This document shows, one piece after another, positions 24,296 through 36,688 of a stretch of 64,000 nt of DNA (its first letter is position 1; every line of letters begins with the position of its first letter). Source of the DNA: Nipponacmea schrenckii. Taxonomy: Eukaryota; Mollusca; Gastropoda; Lottiidae. The position numbers and the translations under genes are program-made. The stretch lies in contig JAUJPP010000007.1 of NCBI GenBank assembly GCA_030562195.1, positions 20,023,769 through 20,087,768 of the forward strand, given 5' to 3'. The notes under the pieces were generated by a model. It ran no database searches and was not told where the DNA came from. It saw only the letters and a list, made by a program, of their open reading frames with translations.

Positions 24296-27043
24296 TTAAA
24301 ACTCTATCTTAAAAGCGATCATGTTAAATTTTAGAGGTCTTTCGCCGAAAATACCATTTCTTCCGGCACCTCTCAAAATGACATTATGCCTATGCATAAC
24401 TTTTCTCTTAATAACAAATTTACAATCATGTATTAATGGCCAAAAAGGGGCTGACTTCCATTCAGGAATAATTAACGTTCCTTTGGATCTGTCTTTTGTA
24501 ACTTTTTTAATGGTTTTAGCAATTAAACGTGGTGGAGGGAGTAGCCAATTGTTGTCCGAACCCCAATTTTGTGAAAATGCGTCCACCGCCTCAGTGTCAG
24601 GACACCAGTACTTAGAATTAAATCTCTTACAATGCGTATTGTAATTAGATGCGAAACGGTCAATAGTAAAAGGCCCCCAGACGTAATCTAATTCTAGAAA
24701 AATAGCATGAATTATGCTCCAATCATCGTTATCGACCAACCTACTTAATTTGTCAGCTCTTTTATTTTGCTCTCTCGGTATCCATGAAACATCCAAAATT
24801 ATGCTGTTCTTATGACACAAACTCTTAATTTCGTTTGCGATATCATGCAATTTCATTTTGCTACTGCCTACTTTTAAAATACTACCGACGTTCTTATTAT
24901 CGGAATTAACTTTCACTTTACTACCTTCTAGACGGCCAGCAAAATTTTGCAAAGCTCTGTGAACTCCTTCCAGTTCCTTCCAAGTGGAACTCTGTAAGCT
25001 TTCGAATTCGGACCAATTTCCGTAAGCTTCTATGCACTCAAAATGTGCTTCCAATTCTGGGCAAAAATATGCACCAAAGCCTACATCTGAGGCATCACAA
25101 AATACTTCAAATTCATAAAGCTCGTCAACCATCGGTCGATTAATGTCGACCCCACTGTTGTTAAGCACAACAATAGAACTGCGCCAAAATGCCAGTTCAT
25201 TAATTGCCCGAGAGGTTATTCTCACATTTGCGTTCCAGCTCGCCCTTCCAAGCACACAGTCGTACAAACACCGTGTCTGAAATCGGACAATGGGTCCTAA
25301 AACTATTTGCATTGAAATCAATTTACCGACTATACTGGCTACAAATCTTGCCTTAAAAAATAATCTTCCTTCAGAAATTGAATCAAGTATACTTGTCAAA
25401 GACGTTAGTGTTCGTGTGACTCGATCGTCGCTCACAAAAATCTTACCCAAAGAAGTGTCCCAAACATAGCCTAACCACTGCAACCTTTGTGCAGGGTCCC
25501 AGTGGCTCTTTTCCATGGCAATTAGGAACCCTAATTTCTCCAATTCATTCTTAACAAACAAGCTATTGTTTTTGCAAGCATCTATCGTATCGTTACCACC
25601 ATCGTCCAGAAACATAATCATGCGGATACCTTTAGATCTAAAATACTTCACTACTTCTCTCAAAACCTTAGTAAATATATACCCTGCAGTGGATAAACCG
25701 AAAGGCAAAACGTTAAAAGTGTAATATCTTTCTACATTTTCAGAAGTCCACGAAAAACCCAAAAATTCTTTATGTTCATCATAAATTTCTATATGATGAT
25801 AGGCCTGGGACAAATCAAACGAATAAATAAAATCCCCTTTTTCGAACAAATCTCTAGCAATACTGGTGTCTTCGTATTGAAATTTGAATTTGAATAAATG
25901 TGGATTGATATGACGACAATCCAAAACGAGTCGAAGTTTCGTCTTATTTGCCGCGACTGTTAACAGGTTAACTACCCTGGGCCTGTTTTGAACTTGCGAA
26001 ATACAACCTTTATCTAAAAGTTTTTGTATTTCAGAAATTACAAAATCTGAATTATCCCTTGCTGACTTGTTATTTCTAATAAAAATTCCAATGGGCTCTG
26101 TCTTAAACGGAATTTTGTAACCATTTTTGATTATATCCAAAACATGTGAGTTATTAGAAATTTCTGACCAATGTTCGAAGCTTTGTCTCAACTTGCCAAC
26201 TGGTGTAACAACGCTCACCAGTGAACTCTTTTCAAAAGATGAATCATTTACTGTACAAACTATTTGTGAACAACTACTCGTGAGATTATTCGAAATCTTA
26301 TCTTCGAAAGTAAAAGTATGACCTTTCATGGAAATATCCATTTCAAAATTTTCAAAATTAAATGTACTTATCTTAGAGTTCTTTTTCTCAGTACAACTCT
26401 CTGCCCAATGTCCGGCCTTTCCACACGAAAAACATCGCCCTGGTTTCCTGGTCTCCGAATTTTCTTTAGCATCTCTAGAATAAGGCTTTCTTCTATATTG
26501 CTTCTTAGCTTTATCAATCTTAAATTTCTTCTCTGCTCTGTTTGATGCCCTCTTTATTCTCTTCTCATCTTCAGAATCGTCTGCTATAGGATATGATACG
26601 TATTCCTGCACCACTTTCCATCCCAGTTCTGATGAATCTGCCATTTTGATAAGTTTTTGACGCTCTGTTACTAATTCAATACCTTCTTGTATGGATGATT
26701 TGGCTGAAATGACGGCTTCCAAACTTAATTCTGGACTTTCCAGTTGAGACCTAGCATCTTTCAATTTTGTCAAAACTTTTGTCTCGTGCTTAAATTGATT
26801 TTCATTTCCTTTCCTATTGAAGGCGAAATTGTCTGTCATCTTCTCCTCGATTTTATTTAACTGCATATCAGCAATTTCTTTTTGAGACTGCTGAAGTGTG
26901 CTTTTGAAAGCATTTAACTTTGAATCCATAAGAAGTGTTAAGTTATTCAGTAACTCTTGTTGAGATTAAGTCACAGTCTGAGCTATTTGATTGTTAATAG
27001 CCTCCATGGTAACAATCTCCGCGTTGTCGGACCCGCTGCTCAT
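24296..27043 (-). CDS. DIRS-like gag/reverse transcriptase/RNase H frame
   Basis: An open frame of 877 codons runs from 26929 to 24296. It continues in phase upstream to an ATG at 27041-27043, broken by one TAA at 26966-26968. Residue numbers count from 26929. Zinc knuckle CFSCGKAGHWAESC (166-179); RT block with LRLVLDCRHIN (332-342), FDLSQAYHHI (371-380), LPFGLSTAG (408-416) and active site MFLDD (439-443); RNase H with CDAS (611), WKELEG (650) and NSD (675); then FTIDRFASNYN and AVDAFSQNW (754-789), typical of DIRS elements. It is nearly intact, so insertion is fairly young. Confidence 0.88.
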
Positions 27044-27192
27044 CTTTACAGATCGAAGCGAATAGGTAGAATGACAAATATCTTATATTTCCCGCGCTTA
27101 TTCACAAGTCACGTGATACATATCACGTGCATACTGAACACATATAAGTGTTGAAACCGTTTATACAATAATTTCCCTCTATACTGCGAAAC

Positions 27193-27459
27193 GATAAATA
27201 AAAAGGAAAATGTTAACAACCAAAGAGAGATGAATATGGATTATAAACAGTATGGCGATGAGTATTAATCACATAGAAATACACTGACTGTAATTAAAAC
27301 AGGGAGTTTTGATACAAAATGATTAGTAATCATAATAATGTAATTCACTCGACATTGCATTCACTATCGCTATAGATATATAACCATATTTTTTATCTTT
27401 AATCATTATTACTTCATTTTATCTTCATTAATATTCTCTACCTTTCAAATTTATACAAA
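27193..27459 (+). promoter_or_regulatory. Right part of dyad 4 spacer
   Basis: This starts with the right 48-bp repeat (27193-27240) and carries the second arm of the spacer inverted repeat (27321-27353, slightly diverged). It leads directly to the ATG of copy 4R. Confidence 0.5.
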
Positions 27460-28867
27460 ATGGAAACTGTACAGCTAGAAAGTAAGGTTAGTAAAAAATC
27501 GTTATAATAATACTTCTTTGAATTGATAGTTTTTGTGGTGATGATTTTGATACTTAAAAAAAAACAGCTATATTAAAATTTGTTATAATGACTTATTTCT
27601 AAATTGAATTTCTAATGTTATATTAACGCAATTTTGTTTTACTTTTGATAGTTTGAAATCGGTAGACCAAAGAAAGCTCGTCGTAATTTATCCCAACAAA
27701 TGAGGAAGGATATGATGGAAATTGAAATTATGTCATCACCAATATGTTACAAAAAGAATAAGAAATTAAAAGTTAGAAATGAAAAAATAAACGAAGATAT
27801 TCACGAAAGAAGAGAAAGTAAAAGGATTAAATCAGCTGTAGAAAGATTATCGTATGATGTAGAATTATAGCTGATTGTAGTCGATCTTATAGTCTACCTA
27901 CTGTATATGGTAAACATAAAGATCTCAAGTCTATTTCACCTCAAACTGTAAGTTATAACATAACCTTTTTATTTTCTTGTATATTTTAGGATGGATATTT
28001 TAAAAACTGATTAAGATAATCTAGCATTTTCTATTTTATTGGTATTTAGTTTTATTTTTTATCGTATATACTTTCAGGTTGAAGATTTATTAAATGGAAA
28101 ATACCCGACTATAGATAATAATTATATGATACTAGATTGTAGATATCCATATGAATATGATGGTGGTCATATCCAGGGAGCAGTCAATACTTATATTAAA
28201 GATTCTATTGATAATTTATTACATTTACAGTATAAACCTAGAATCTTGATATTTCATTGTGAATTTTCTTCACTGCGAGCACCTACACTGTAAGTTTATA
28301 ACATCTGAAATATATCTCATATATAAACGAGTGCGTGTCATATTCAAAATATACTATATTTGAATTTGCGTATATACAAATTTAAAGGAATTTGCGTATA
28401 TACAAAATTTGATCAATTTGTGTTGATTATACATTATTAGCATTATACTCGAATTATACTCTATTTTAACCTTTGTATTGTTCTCTTTTAGATTGCGATA
28501 TCTTCGATCACAAGATCGGCTATTGAATAGTGATCATTGTCCTAGTCTATATGACCCAGAAGTCTTTATTCTAAAGCTTTTTTCGAAAAATCACAGGTAA
28601 AAATAAAGTTTTCATTTTGTCCGAAAATTTCAAAGTGCATGTCTTAGACAAACACACAAGAAAGCAGCCTCAGATTTGCGCTTCAATGGAAATACAACCA
28701 AATAATCCGCCCTGTTTATATTATAGAATCTGTGTGAACCCTGTGAATATATTCAAATGTTAGATCAAATGTTTAGTGAAGAATTATTAATTTTCCACAG
28801 TAACAAATCACAAGGTAATAGACAGAGAAAAGAGAAGATGAGAAAACATTGTGTTATTAGATTTTGA
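27460..28867 (+). pseudogene. Compact CDC25 copy 4R, frameshifted
   Basis: Exons are 27460-27486 (METVQLESK), 27652-27947, 28078-28289, 28492-28596 and 28727-28867. Exon 2 has lost one base, giving TAG at 27868-27870 inside the VELIADCS region. Exon 4 has lost 13 bases that encoded part of LDGGYK, shifting the frame. Exon 3 is intact with [10 protein letters not shown]. Splice sites look usable. Exon 1 differs from dyads 1-3 and resembles copy 6R, so two subtypes of right-hand copy exist. Confidence 0.85.
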
Positions 28868-29318
28868 ATTTGCTGTTGTTATTAATTGTTATTTATTTGT
28901 TATAGTTATTGCTCAATTATTGTTAAATTATTGTACAGTGTTATTCAATTACAGCAAATATTAGTATATTATTGTCTAGATTGTTTTTATTGATCGAGTG
29001 ATCTCGAAAAACTAAAATCGCTTTCTTTCTTAAGTAGCAAGAACACGAATATTCGCACTCAATAAATTTCGACGAAACACAAATAATATTTATGTAACGA
29101 TTGAACGACTCCAAACCTTTACAAAAATTCTGTCAATCTTTAATCTTTATGTCAATAATGTTAATAACAGTTTTTTGTTAAGTTTCAAGCCGAAGAACCA
29201 CATTACAATTTAATTTTTATCATAAATACTCATAGTTATAATATATTATTTTCAAAATATGCTCGCATTAATAACCTAAAAAACATGACAATGGTTATTT
29301 TTTAGAATCACGTAATTT
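28868..29318 (+). repeat. 3'-flank module after copy 4R
   Basis: Copy of the flank seen after other right-hand copies. Its last part (29138-29318) is repeated at 30343-30513 on the far side of the Ngaro-like fragment. Confidence 0.55.
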
Positions 29319-30342
29319 TGTTTATTAGGATTTTTTGGTATGTTGCGGCCTGGAAAGTTTTTTATACAAGGATAAATGTCAAGAAAAACTATTGAGATTA
29401 AGAGATGATAGTCTCGTAGAAGATGGAGCAGTTATTGACTTGCAATGTACTAAAACGTTACAGTTCCGACAAAAGGAACTTCATGTCATTTTACCTTTTT
29501 TACCAGGACATGAACTTTGTCCTATTATTGCCCTGTCATCTTTATTGCATATGCACAATAACGATCCTTTACTATGCAGTACCTTAGGTCAACCTATTAC
29601 TTATACCTTTTTTATTAAGCACCTTCAATTGTTAATTAGGAAAACCGAATTTACAGGTGTGTGTCAATTTACAGGTCATTCATTCCGTAGAGGTGGGGCA
29701 CAATGGGCGGCTCAGTCTGGAATTTCAGCAGATATGATACAGGAATTAGGTTTCTGGAAAAGTGCAGCTTACTTGCGATATTTAGATGCTTCAGATTCTC
29801 AAAAACTGGGGGCTATGCAAGTTTTTGGATCTAACCTCCCCTCTTAATTTCTCCCTCTTTGGGGAATCTCTCTCCACATTATAACCATATTAGGTTAATT
29901 TTTTCACTTTAAGGTTTTATGATTAATAAATCCTGTAAAGCCCATTCATAATTTTGTTGTTTTAATATATTATCAAGTGGGTGAATAGTTTGGTTAAAAT
30001 GAGTATTAATACGTTTTTAATTTGTTCAGTTACGGTATATATATTCGTTTATAAATTTGTTCATTGCCCAGCATGGTCGAAAAATATTTTTTAAAGAAAA
30101 ATTTTGCATTTCAAACCCACCCTCCACAACCAGTAGTTATTACTGGTGTATTTTGGTTTGCATCGTCTAAGTAGTCCCTACTATCTTTTACGCTAGCGCG
30201 GCAAGGGGAATCTCTCTCCACATTATAACCATATTAGGTTAATTTTTTCAGTTTAAGGTTTTATGATTAATAAATCCTGTAAAGCCCATTCATAATTTTG
30301 TTGTTTTTATATATTATGAAGTGGGTGAATAGTTTGGTTAAA
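29319..30342 (+). mobile_element. Ngaro-like fragment with split direct repeats
   Basis: About 1 kb bearing the C-terminal half of a tyrosine recombinase followed by two 138-bp direct repeats (29861-29998 and 30205-30342) around a 206-bp segment. Such an ORF-B1-A2-B2 order is the right end of Ngaro-type elements. The left end with A1, gag and RT is absent. Host flank sequence of about 170 bp is directly repeated on the two sides. Confidence 0.65.
29335..29847 (+). pseudogene. Tyrosine recombinase C-terminal half
   Basis: An open stretch of 170 codons without the N-terminal half. It carries CPIIALSSLL, then GHSFRRGGAQWAAQSGIS (HxxR box), ELGFWKSAAYLRYLDAS with Trp in the second His/Trp position and the catalytic Tyr in AYLRYLD. 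The first catalytic Arg is absent. It complements the N-terminal half at 23692-24294 but is on the opposite strand, and its HSFRRGG type looks more Ngaro-like, so it is probably another element. Confidence 0.75.
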
Positions 30343-31659
30343 CTTTAATCTTTATGTCAAAGACATGTTAATAACAGTTTTAAGCCGAAGAACCACATTA
30401 CAATTTAATTTTTATCATAAATACTCATAGTTATAATATATTATTTTCAAAATATGCTCGCATTAACAATCTAAAACACAGGACGATGGTTATTTTTTAG
30501 AATCACGTAATTTAAAAACAAAAAAAATATATATATATTTATATTTTGGTAGACCTACTAAAACAATAGGGCACTTATTCAACATAATATAAATAAAATA
30601 TTCATGAGATGAGGTATTGATATAGGGAGTTAAATATTTAACAAGTAAAGCCTCATATATAGGATATTGGTGAAAATTTGGTTCCGTTTCGTTCCTGTTA
30701 CAAATATACAAGTGGTAATAATAATTACCATAGACAATTTGTAAATCATAATTTGCTTACATAATGCTCTATTATACTTATTAAGATTTCTTACTCTTCT
30801 AGTGTATTATAAATTTATTTTTATACGCGCACATGAATATGTGAGATGCTATAGAAACAACGATTTTCGATGGATTTTGATGAAACTTGGTGTGAGGATA
30901 GAACTTGAAAAGAAGTGGGTCATATTGCCCTTGACTAAGTAAAATCACGTCGAAAGTTTATTGTGGGTGCTATAGAAACTAAAATTGTCAATGGGTATTG
31001 ATGAAACTTGGTGAGAGCATTGGACTTGATAAGACGGCAATTAAGTTTGAGTATAACGATTTATTGATGAACGGTTTTTTAGTTTTCTTTTTAAATCACG
31101 TCAAAAATCATTGTGGGTGCTAATGAAGCTAAACTTTCCAATGAGTTCTAGTAAAACTTGTTTTAAGCGTTGAAATGGACAAGACTATCGCCAAGTTTGA
31201 ATTCGATAATTCAGACGAAAGGTTTGTTTGTAAATAAATGCTATAAATCATATATATATGATATTGTTATTAATTAATGTGATCTCTTTCTCAAAATGTC
31301 TCTAAAGGATTATGTACTATTTACAGATTAATTTTGAGATGGTTACGAAAAAATTTCAATGACAAGTTGTTTAACGATTTGCCACGCAATGACAAGATTA
31401 GAAAAGAAATTAATGAAATCAATCCATAGATTTCTTGCACATTATGCAATATCTCACTTCCAGTGTATCACATATTCATTTTTATACGCCTACATGAATA
31501 TGTGGTGTGCTATAGAAGCAACAAGTTTCAATGGATTTTGATGAAAAGAAACCAGACAAAAATGGAATAACATTGGTTGTTATTGAATAACACTGTACAA
31601 TAATTTGATATCAATAAATAACAATAACAAATAGATAACAAATCAAACAATAACAAACT
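30343..31659. repeat. Flank module and interspersed repeats between dyads 4 and 5
   Basis: 30343-30513 repeats 29138-29318. About 30520-30780 is the ATTCATGAGATGAGG module. About 30810-31240 is an interspersed repeat with two to three diverged units of about 120-160 bp marked by GATGAAACTTGGTG, beginning TTTTTATACGCGCACATG. 31260-31659 is left-copy 3' flank of copy 5L. No gene was recognised. Confidence 0.5.
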
Positions 31660-34600
31660 CTAAAATCGAATAACGCGATGCTTTTTGATTTTTTCTTCTC
31701 TATTTCTATTACATCGAGATTTTTTTGTCTGGAAAATTGATAATTCTTCCGTAAACTTTGGATGTAACATTTCAATATAATCACAGGATTCACACAGGTT
31801 CTGAAATATAAAACAGGATGAATCTATTTAGTTATTTGTCTGTTGAAGTAAATTTTGGTTTAAGTTTTTGTCTTAAATGTGTTGACATAAAAAAAAGAAA
31901 AATAATCCAATATACTATTAAGACGAGCAGGATTGAAATTTGTTGACAAAGTAAAATAAAATATATTTACCTGTGATTGTTCATAAAAAACTTTATATCC
32001 ACCATCTAGAATATAGACTTCTGGGTAATATAGACTAGGATAATTATCACTATTCAATAACCGATCTTGTGATCGAAGATATCTCAATCTGAAAAAGAAC
32101 AATAATAATAATTTAGTTTATTAATTGTGTCACGAATCTATACATAGATATGGCATATATATTATACAACAATAAGATTCCGGGCCACAATTGGCCTATG
32201 TGACACTTACTGGTTAAAACATATATTTACATATAAAATTAAGATATATCTTTTGGTACAACAATGATTAAAATTAAAACATATTCTCAACAGATAAAGT
32301 AAACAATATTAAAGGATTAAATATATTTTTCGGTAAAACAAAAATTAACAAATTCAGTTCTATTTTCAACAAATAAAGATAAAATTGATAGAACTTTAGA
32401 TAAAATATATTCTCAACAGATGTAAAATGAAACAATCACTATCGGAGATTATTTAAAAGCTAAAAGTTTTTGACGTGTAGAATACATATTAAATAGAAAT
32501 TTACCCAAGTGATATTGGACGTGCGCATTGCTCATTACAAAATAAAATTGCTCAGGTTCAGATAAAGAGTTAAAATTAGAATTTATATTTCGACAAAAGT
32601 TTAAAAGTTCGCATCTTATATTTTGATAAACTGGGCATTTAATTGTCACATGGAATTCATCCTCTAAAACATTTTCATTGCAACATTTACATAAGCGTTT
32701 ATCGAGAGGGGTTGGGGGTTTAGAATAACGCCCAGTTTCAATGGCGATGGGGAGGCAACCACTTCTAAGTTGACAAATGAGACGTCTGTGTGACCTTGGA
32801 ATACGTGTATCCGTTACATATGGCTCAAGGGAACATTCAGTTTTAAACTTCCTGTATGTACGGAGTTTATTGCCGTTAGTCTTTTGACGGTCGTTAAATA
32901 ATTCCGTATTCCATTCATTAGTGTCGTAGTTCATGATTTTAATTTTAGTGATGGACATAATTTTCTTGATTGGCAATAAAAGATTAAAAACAGCATCATT
33001 TAAAACAAGAGATTCAACAGTGTTTAAAACTTTAAAATACCAGCCCTTTTTATTCCTATTCCTTGACATATACTTAAGTATAAGGAAAATGTGTCTGTTC
33101 GGATCAGCACGGAACAACTTGCATAACAGTCTGATGCACTCAGTTTTTTGTTTCGACCAACATGAAAGCCATCCCATGTCACCCCTACTTGCAATATTTG
33201 GTGTAAATTTGCCAACCCCTAAAAAGAATTTCATAGCCTTATTTTGCACCGAATTAATACATGAATATGCCTTTGTACCCCATATCCCTACACAATAAAA
33301 CAAAATTGGTTCAACCAGGTTATTGTACAAATTAGTGAATGCAGAATATGAAGTTCCACCACATAGTTTGAATTTTGTACAAAGGGCACCTAGAGCTCGA
33401 CTGGCTGCCTTGGCTAATTCCGTAGTTGCCTTTTTCATGTCTAAATGTTCGTCAATCCAAATACCTAAGTATCTGTAAGAGTCTGTAAACGTAATCTCAT
33501 CTGAACCACAAGAAAATTTAAAATTGGATTGGGGGGTGGACGGGTTTCTATAGTGGACAATGTTCGATTTTTTGGGGTTAATAGTCAGTTTCCATCTTTC
33601 ACACCAGGTATTGAGCGCTGCGAGCATTTTCTCCAAACTTGCTTCATCTGGGGCAGTAAGAGCCACGTCATCAGCGTATGCGAGGGCGGAGACTTGCAAG
33701 TGCAAGTTTTCATCTATTTTTATACCACATTTCAGTTCACCAATCTCTTCAATGAGATCATTTATATACATCGAGAATAGGGCGGGCAACAATACTGACA
33801 TTTAAATAGAGATTTTGGTGGTTGACTACTAATGTAGTCAATATTCAACAGAAGGCACGGGAACAGGTTTAAAGTTATATCTAATATTTGTATCATGTTA
33901 TTAGCAAACGAATTAATTTGAAAGAAGAAAATCATACACGTTTTAGAGTATGATTTCGAGCATAGTGCGCATATTATACACAACAATTATATTAAAATAT
34001 AGTATATTTCGATAAAAGCATGCACTTGTTTATATGAGATATATTTCAGAAGTTATAAACTTACAGTGTAGGTGCTCGCTGTGAAGAAAATTCACAATGA
34101 AATATCAAGATTCTGGGTTTATCCTGTAATTGTAATAAATTATCAATAGAATCTTTAATATAAGTATTGACTGCCCCCTGGATATGACCACCATCATATT
34201 CATATGGATATCTACAATCTAGTATCATATAATTATTATCTATAGTCGGGCATTTTCCATTTAATAAATCTTCAACCTGAAATTATATACGATAAGACAA
34301 TGTAAGTAGAAATAGGGAAAAAAAGACGATAAATTATTAGTATTTGGCTTTCAAAACATGCTTAATAAAAATCGAAGATGATATCAAATGTGTTTTGGAT
34401 ATTACTTACAGTTTGAGGTGAAATAGACTTGAGATCTTTATGTTTACCATATACAGTAGGTAGACTATAAGGTCGACTACAATCAGCTATTAATTCAACA
34501 TCATCCGATAATCTTTCTACAGCTGATTTAATTCGTTCATCTTCTCTTGTTTCATATGTTTCTTCATTTCTGACTTGTAACTTCTTATGTTTATTGTAGC

Positions 34601-34868
34601 ATATTGGTGATGACGTATTTTCCATCATATTTTTCCTCATTAATTGAGATATATTACGACGAGTGTTCTTTGGCCGACGGATTTCAAACTATCAAAAGGA
34701 AAATATCAAAGTATAAGGAGAGTAAAATTTAAAAAAAAAAAAAATATAAAAAAAATTTAAGACAAGCTTAGAAGGGTATTTTTTCAATTAACATCAAGTA
34801 GTTTAAAAAAAAAAAACGATGAATTTGCAAATTTCATTTACCATATTTTCATGCTGTAGATTTTCCAT
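31660..34868 (-). CDS. Compact CDC25-type phosphatase, copy 5L (intact, LINE in intron)
   Basis: Exons are 34842-34868, 34410-34688, 34065-34276, 31971-32088 and 31660-31800, giving 258 aa, open, with GT-AG borders. Exon 2 is 279 nt, six fewer than copy 1L, removing two residues from [12 protein letters not shown]. Exon 3 is complete with [12 protein letters not shown] and [10 protein letters not shown]; Tyr of NGKYP is Cys here. Exon 4 is [25 protein letters not shown]. Exon 5 has CES where others have CEP. A LINE of about 1.7 kb sits in the intron between exons 3 and 4, in the same orientation. Expression despite the enlarged intron is possible but unproven. Confidence 0.85.
32104..33788 (-). 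mobile_element. 5'-truncated LINE (non-LTR retrotransposon) inside copy 5L intron
   Basis: A frame of about 445 codons ends at 32449 and covers the end of the RT domain and the downstream region: [13 protein letters not shown], the catalytic [22 protein letters not shown] and [13 protein letters not shown], then LGVGKFTPN and GDMGW, and a Cys-Cys-His-Cys cluster ([19 protein letters not shown]). The first five residues before LPAL in the open frame come from CDC25 intron sequence. A short AACAAT is present on both sides (32098-32103 and 33788-33793), consistent with target duplication. The 3' end carries ATT trinucleotide repeats. It is 5'-truncated and so dead, but open. Confidence 0.85.
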
Positions 34869-35396
34869 TTTCTGTAGATTTAGGGTATAGAGGTAAAGAT
34901 TGTTAATATAAGAGGATGAAGTATTAAGGATTTAAGATAAAATACGAGCTGATATTTATAGTGATAATATATTATGTGGAGTGAATGATATCATTATGAT
35001 TTCTAATCATCTTCTATCAAACCTAATTAATATTTCCTCGTTTTATTTACAGTTATTATATTTCTATGTGAGTACAATTTATATCCACACTGAATATTGT
35101 TCTTAATCTATGTTCACCTGTCTTTGGATTTCTTTTCATTAATCTACAAGATTATATCAAATAATTTTCAAAATTGAATCAAGTTTTTATTTACTAATCA
35201 TTTCTGTGGATTATTCATATCTTGATCTTTTAATTGATTTATCAAATTATTTCAAATTTATAAATAGAAAAAAGCCTGTAGTATTTCAAAACAACATAAA
35301 TTTGCAAAATTTAATAGATCAAATACAATATTTATTAGTAATTCAATTCGACAGAAAATTTAACATATTTTTTTCACTTTCTTAATTCCACCAAAC
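34869..35396. promoter_or_regulatory. Left half of dyad 5 spacer
   Basis: Homologous to the left part of the dyad 6 spacer, with one diverged inverted-repeat arm at 34976-35008. It breaks off at about 35396 and joins directly into the middle of exon 2 of the right-hand copy, so the rest of the spacer and exon 1 are deleted. Copy 5L keeps about 500 bp of its upstream side. Confidence 0.5.
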
Positions 35397-36688
35397 TAGT
35401 CGACCTTATAGTCTACCTACTGTATATGGTAAACATAAAGATCTCAAGTCTATTTCACCTCAAACTGTAAGTCATAACATAACCTTTTTATTTTCTTGTA
35501 TATTTCAGGATGGATATTTTGAAAACAGATTATGATAATCTAGCATTTTCTGTTTTATTGGTAATTAGTTTATTGATAGAAAATTTATTTCGTACTCCCG
35601 AGAATCACAGAACAATCATATAAATAGAATACAAAATATAATAATTAGGATAAATAAATAAATACGTAAATAATAACAGTATTTACAATTTTAAGCAGAT
35701 GATAACACAAAGAATATTGAAAAATCTAATATATTAATCATATTAATATATATTTACATAGCCATTAGAGTGTACGTTATAATGATAGGATCTGATCCCT
35801 AACTTTAAAAGCTTTATTTAAAAATTTGCGAGATTTTTAATAGCTAATAGTTTATTTCTTTATCGTATATCATTCTATGTTTCAGGTTAAAGACCTATTA
35901 AATGGAAAATACCCGACTATAGATAATAATTATATGATACTAGCTTGTAGATATCCATATGAATATGATGGTGGTCATATCCAGGGAGCAGTCAATACTT
36001 ATATTAAAGATTCTATTGATAATTTATTACAATTACAGGATAAACCTGGAATCTTGATATTTCATTGTGAATTTTCTTCACAGCGAGCACCTACACTGTA
36101 AGCTTATAACATCTGAAATATATCTTATATATGAACGAGTGCGTGTCATATTCGAAATAATTCTATATTTGAATTTCCGTATATACAAATTTAAAGGAAT
36201 TTGCGTATATACAAATTTGATGAATTTGTGTTGATTATAAATTATAAGCACTATACTCGAATTATACTCTATTTTAACCTTTGTATTTTTCTCTTTTAGA
36301 TTGTGATATCTTCGATCACAAGATCGCTTATTGAATAGTGATAATTATCCTTTGCCTGTATTACCCAGAAGTCTATATCCTAGATGGCGGATATAAAGCT
36401 TTTTTCGAACAATCACAGGTAAAAAATAAAGTTTTCATTTTGTTAGAAAATTTCAAAGTGTCTTAAACAAACACACAAAAAAACACAGCCTCAGATTTAC
36501 GCTTCAATGGAAATACAACTAAATAATCCGCCCTGTTTATATTATAGAATCTGTGTGAACCCTGTGAATATATTCAAATGTTAGATCAAATGTTTAGTAA
36601 AGAATTATCAATTTTCCACAGTAACAAATCACGAGGTAATAGACAGAGAAAAGAGAAGATGAGAAAACATAGTGTTATAAGATTTTGA
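35397..36688 (+). pseudogene. Compact CDC25 copy 5R, 5'-truncated
   Basis: Starts inside exon 2 (70 nt left, 35397-35466), then exon 3 (35886-36097), exon 4 (36300-36418) and exon 5 (36548-36688). Exon 3 is open but has Ala for Asp in the invariant DCRYPYEY (LACRYPYEY). Exon 4 has a nonsense change, CGA to TGA, in its second codon and a one-base insertion near 36352. Intron 2 holds an insertion of about 285 bp. Confidence 0.85.
35568..35852. mobile_element. Insertion of about 285 bp in intron 2 of copy 5R
   Basis: Sister copies read straight through TATTTAGTTTCATTTC. Here extra AT-rich sequence lies between two TAGTTTA repeats. On the minus strand it ends with GGAGTACGAAATAAATTTTC, including AATAAA, which resembles the 3' end of a LINE. 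No coding sequence is present, so the type is uncertain. Confidence 0.5.

Larger units (their letters stand above)
23646..27192 (-). mobile_element. DIRS-like tyrosine-recombinase retrotransposon, truncated
   Basis: About 3.5 kb inserted in the dyad 4 spacer. In minus-strand order it carries a gag-like region with zinc knuckle, reverse transcriptase, RNase H, a DIRS-type C-terminal domain, and the first half of a tyrosine recombinase that stops near the left edge. The remaining recombinase and the usual terminal and internal repeats are missing, so the element is incomplete. Host sequence resumes on both sides with a 48-bp duplication. Confidence 0.85.

Noticed and set aside
23692..29847. The two recombinase halves as one gene split by inversion
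   Set aside because: They are complementary in content, but the C-terminal HSFRRGG type with split direct repeats fits an Ngaro-like element while the N-terminal half fits DIRS; a single origin is not supported.
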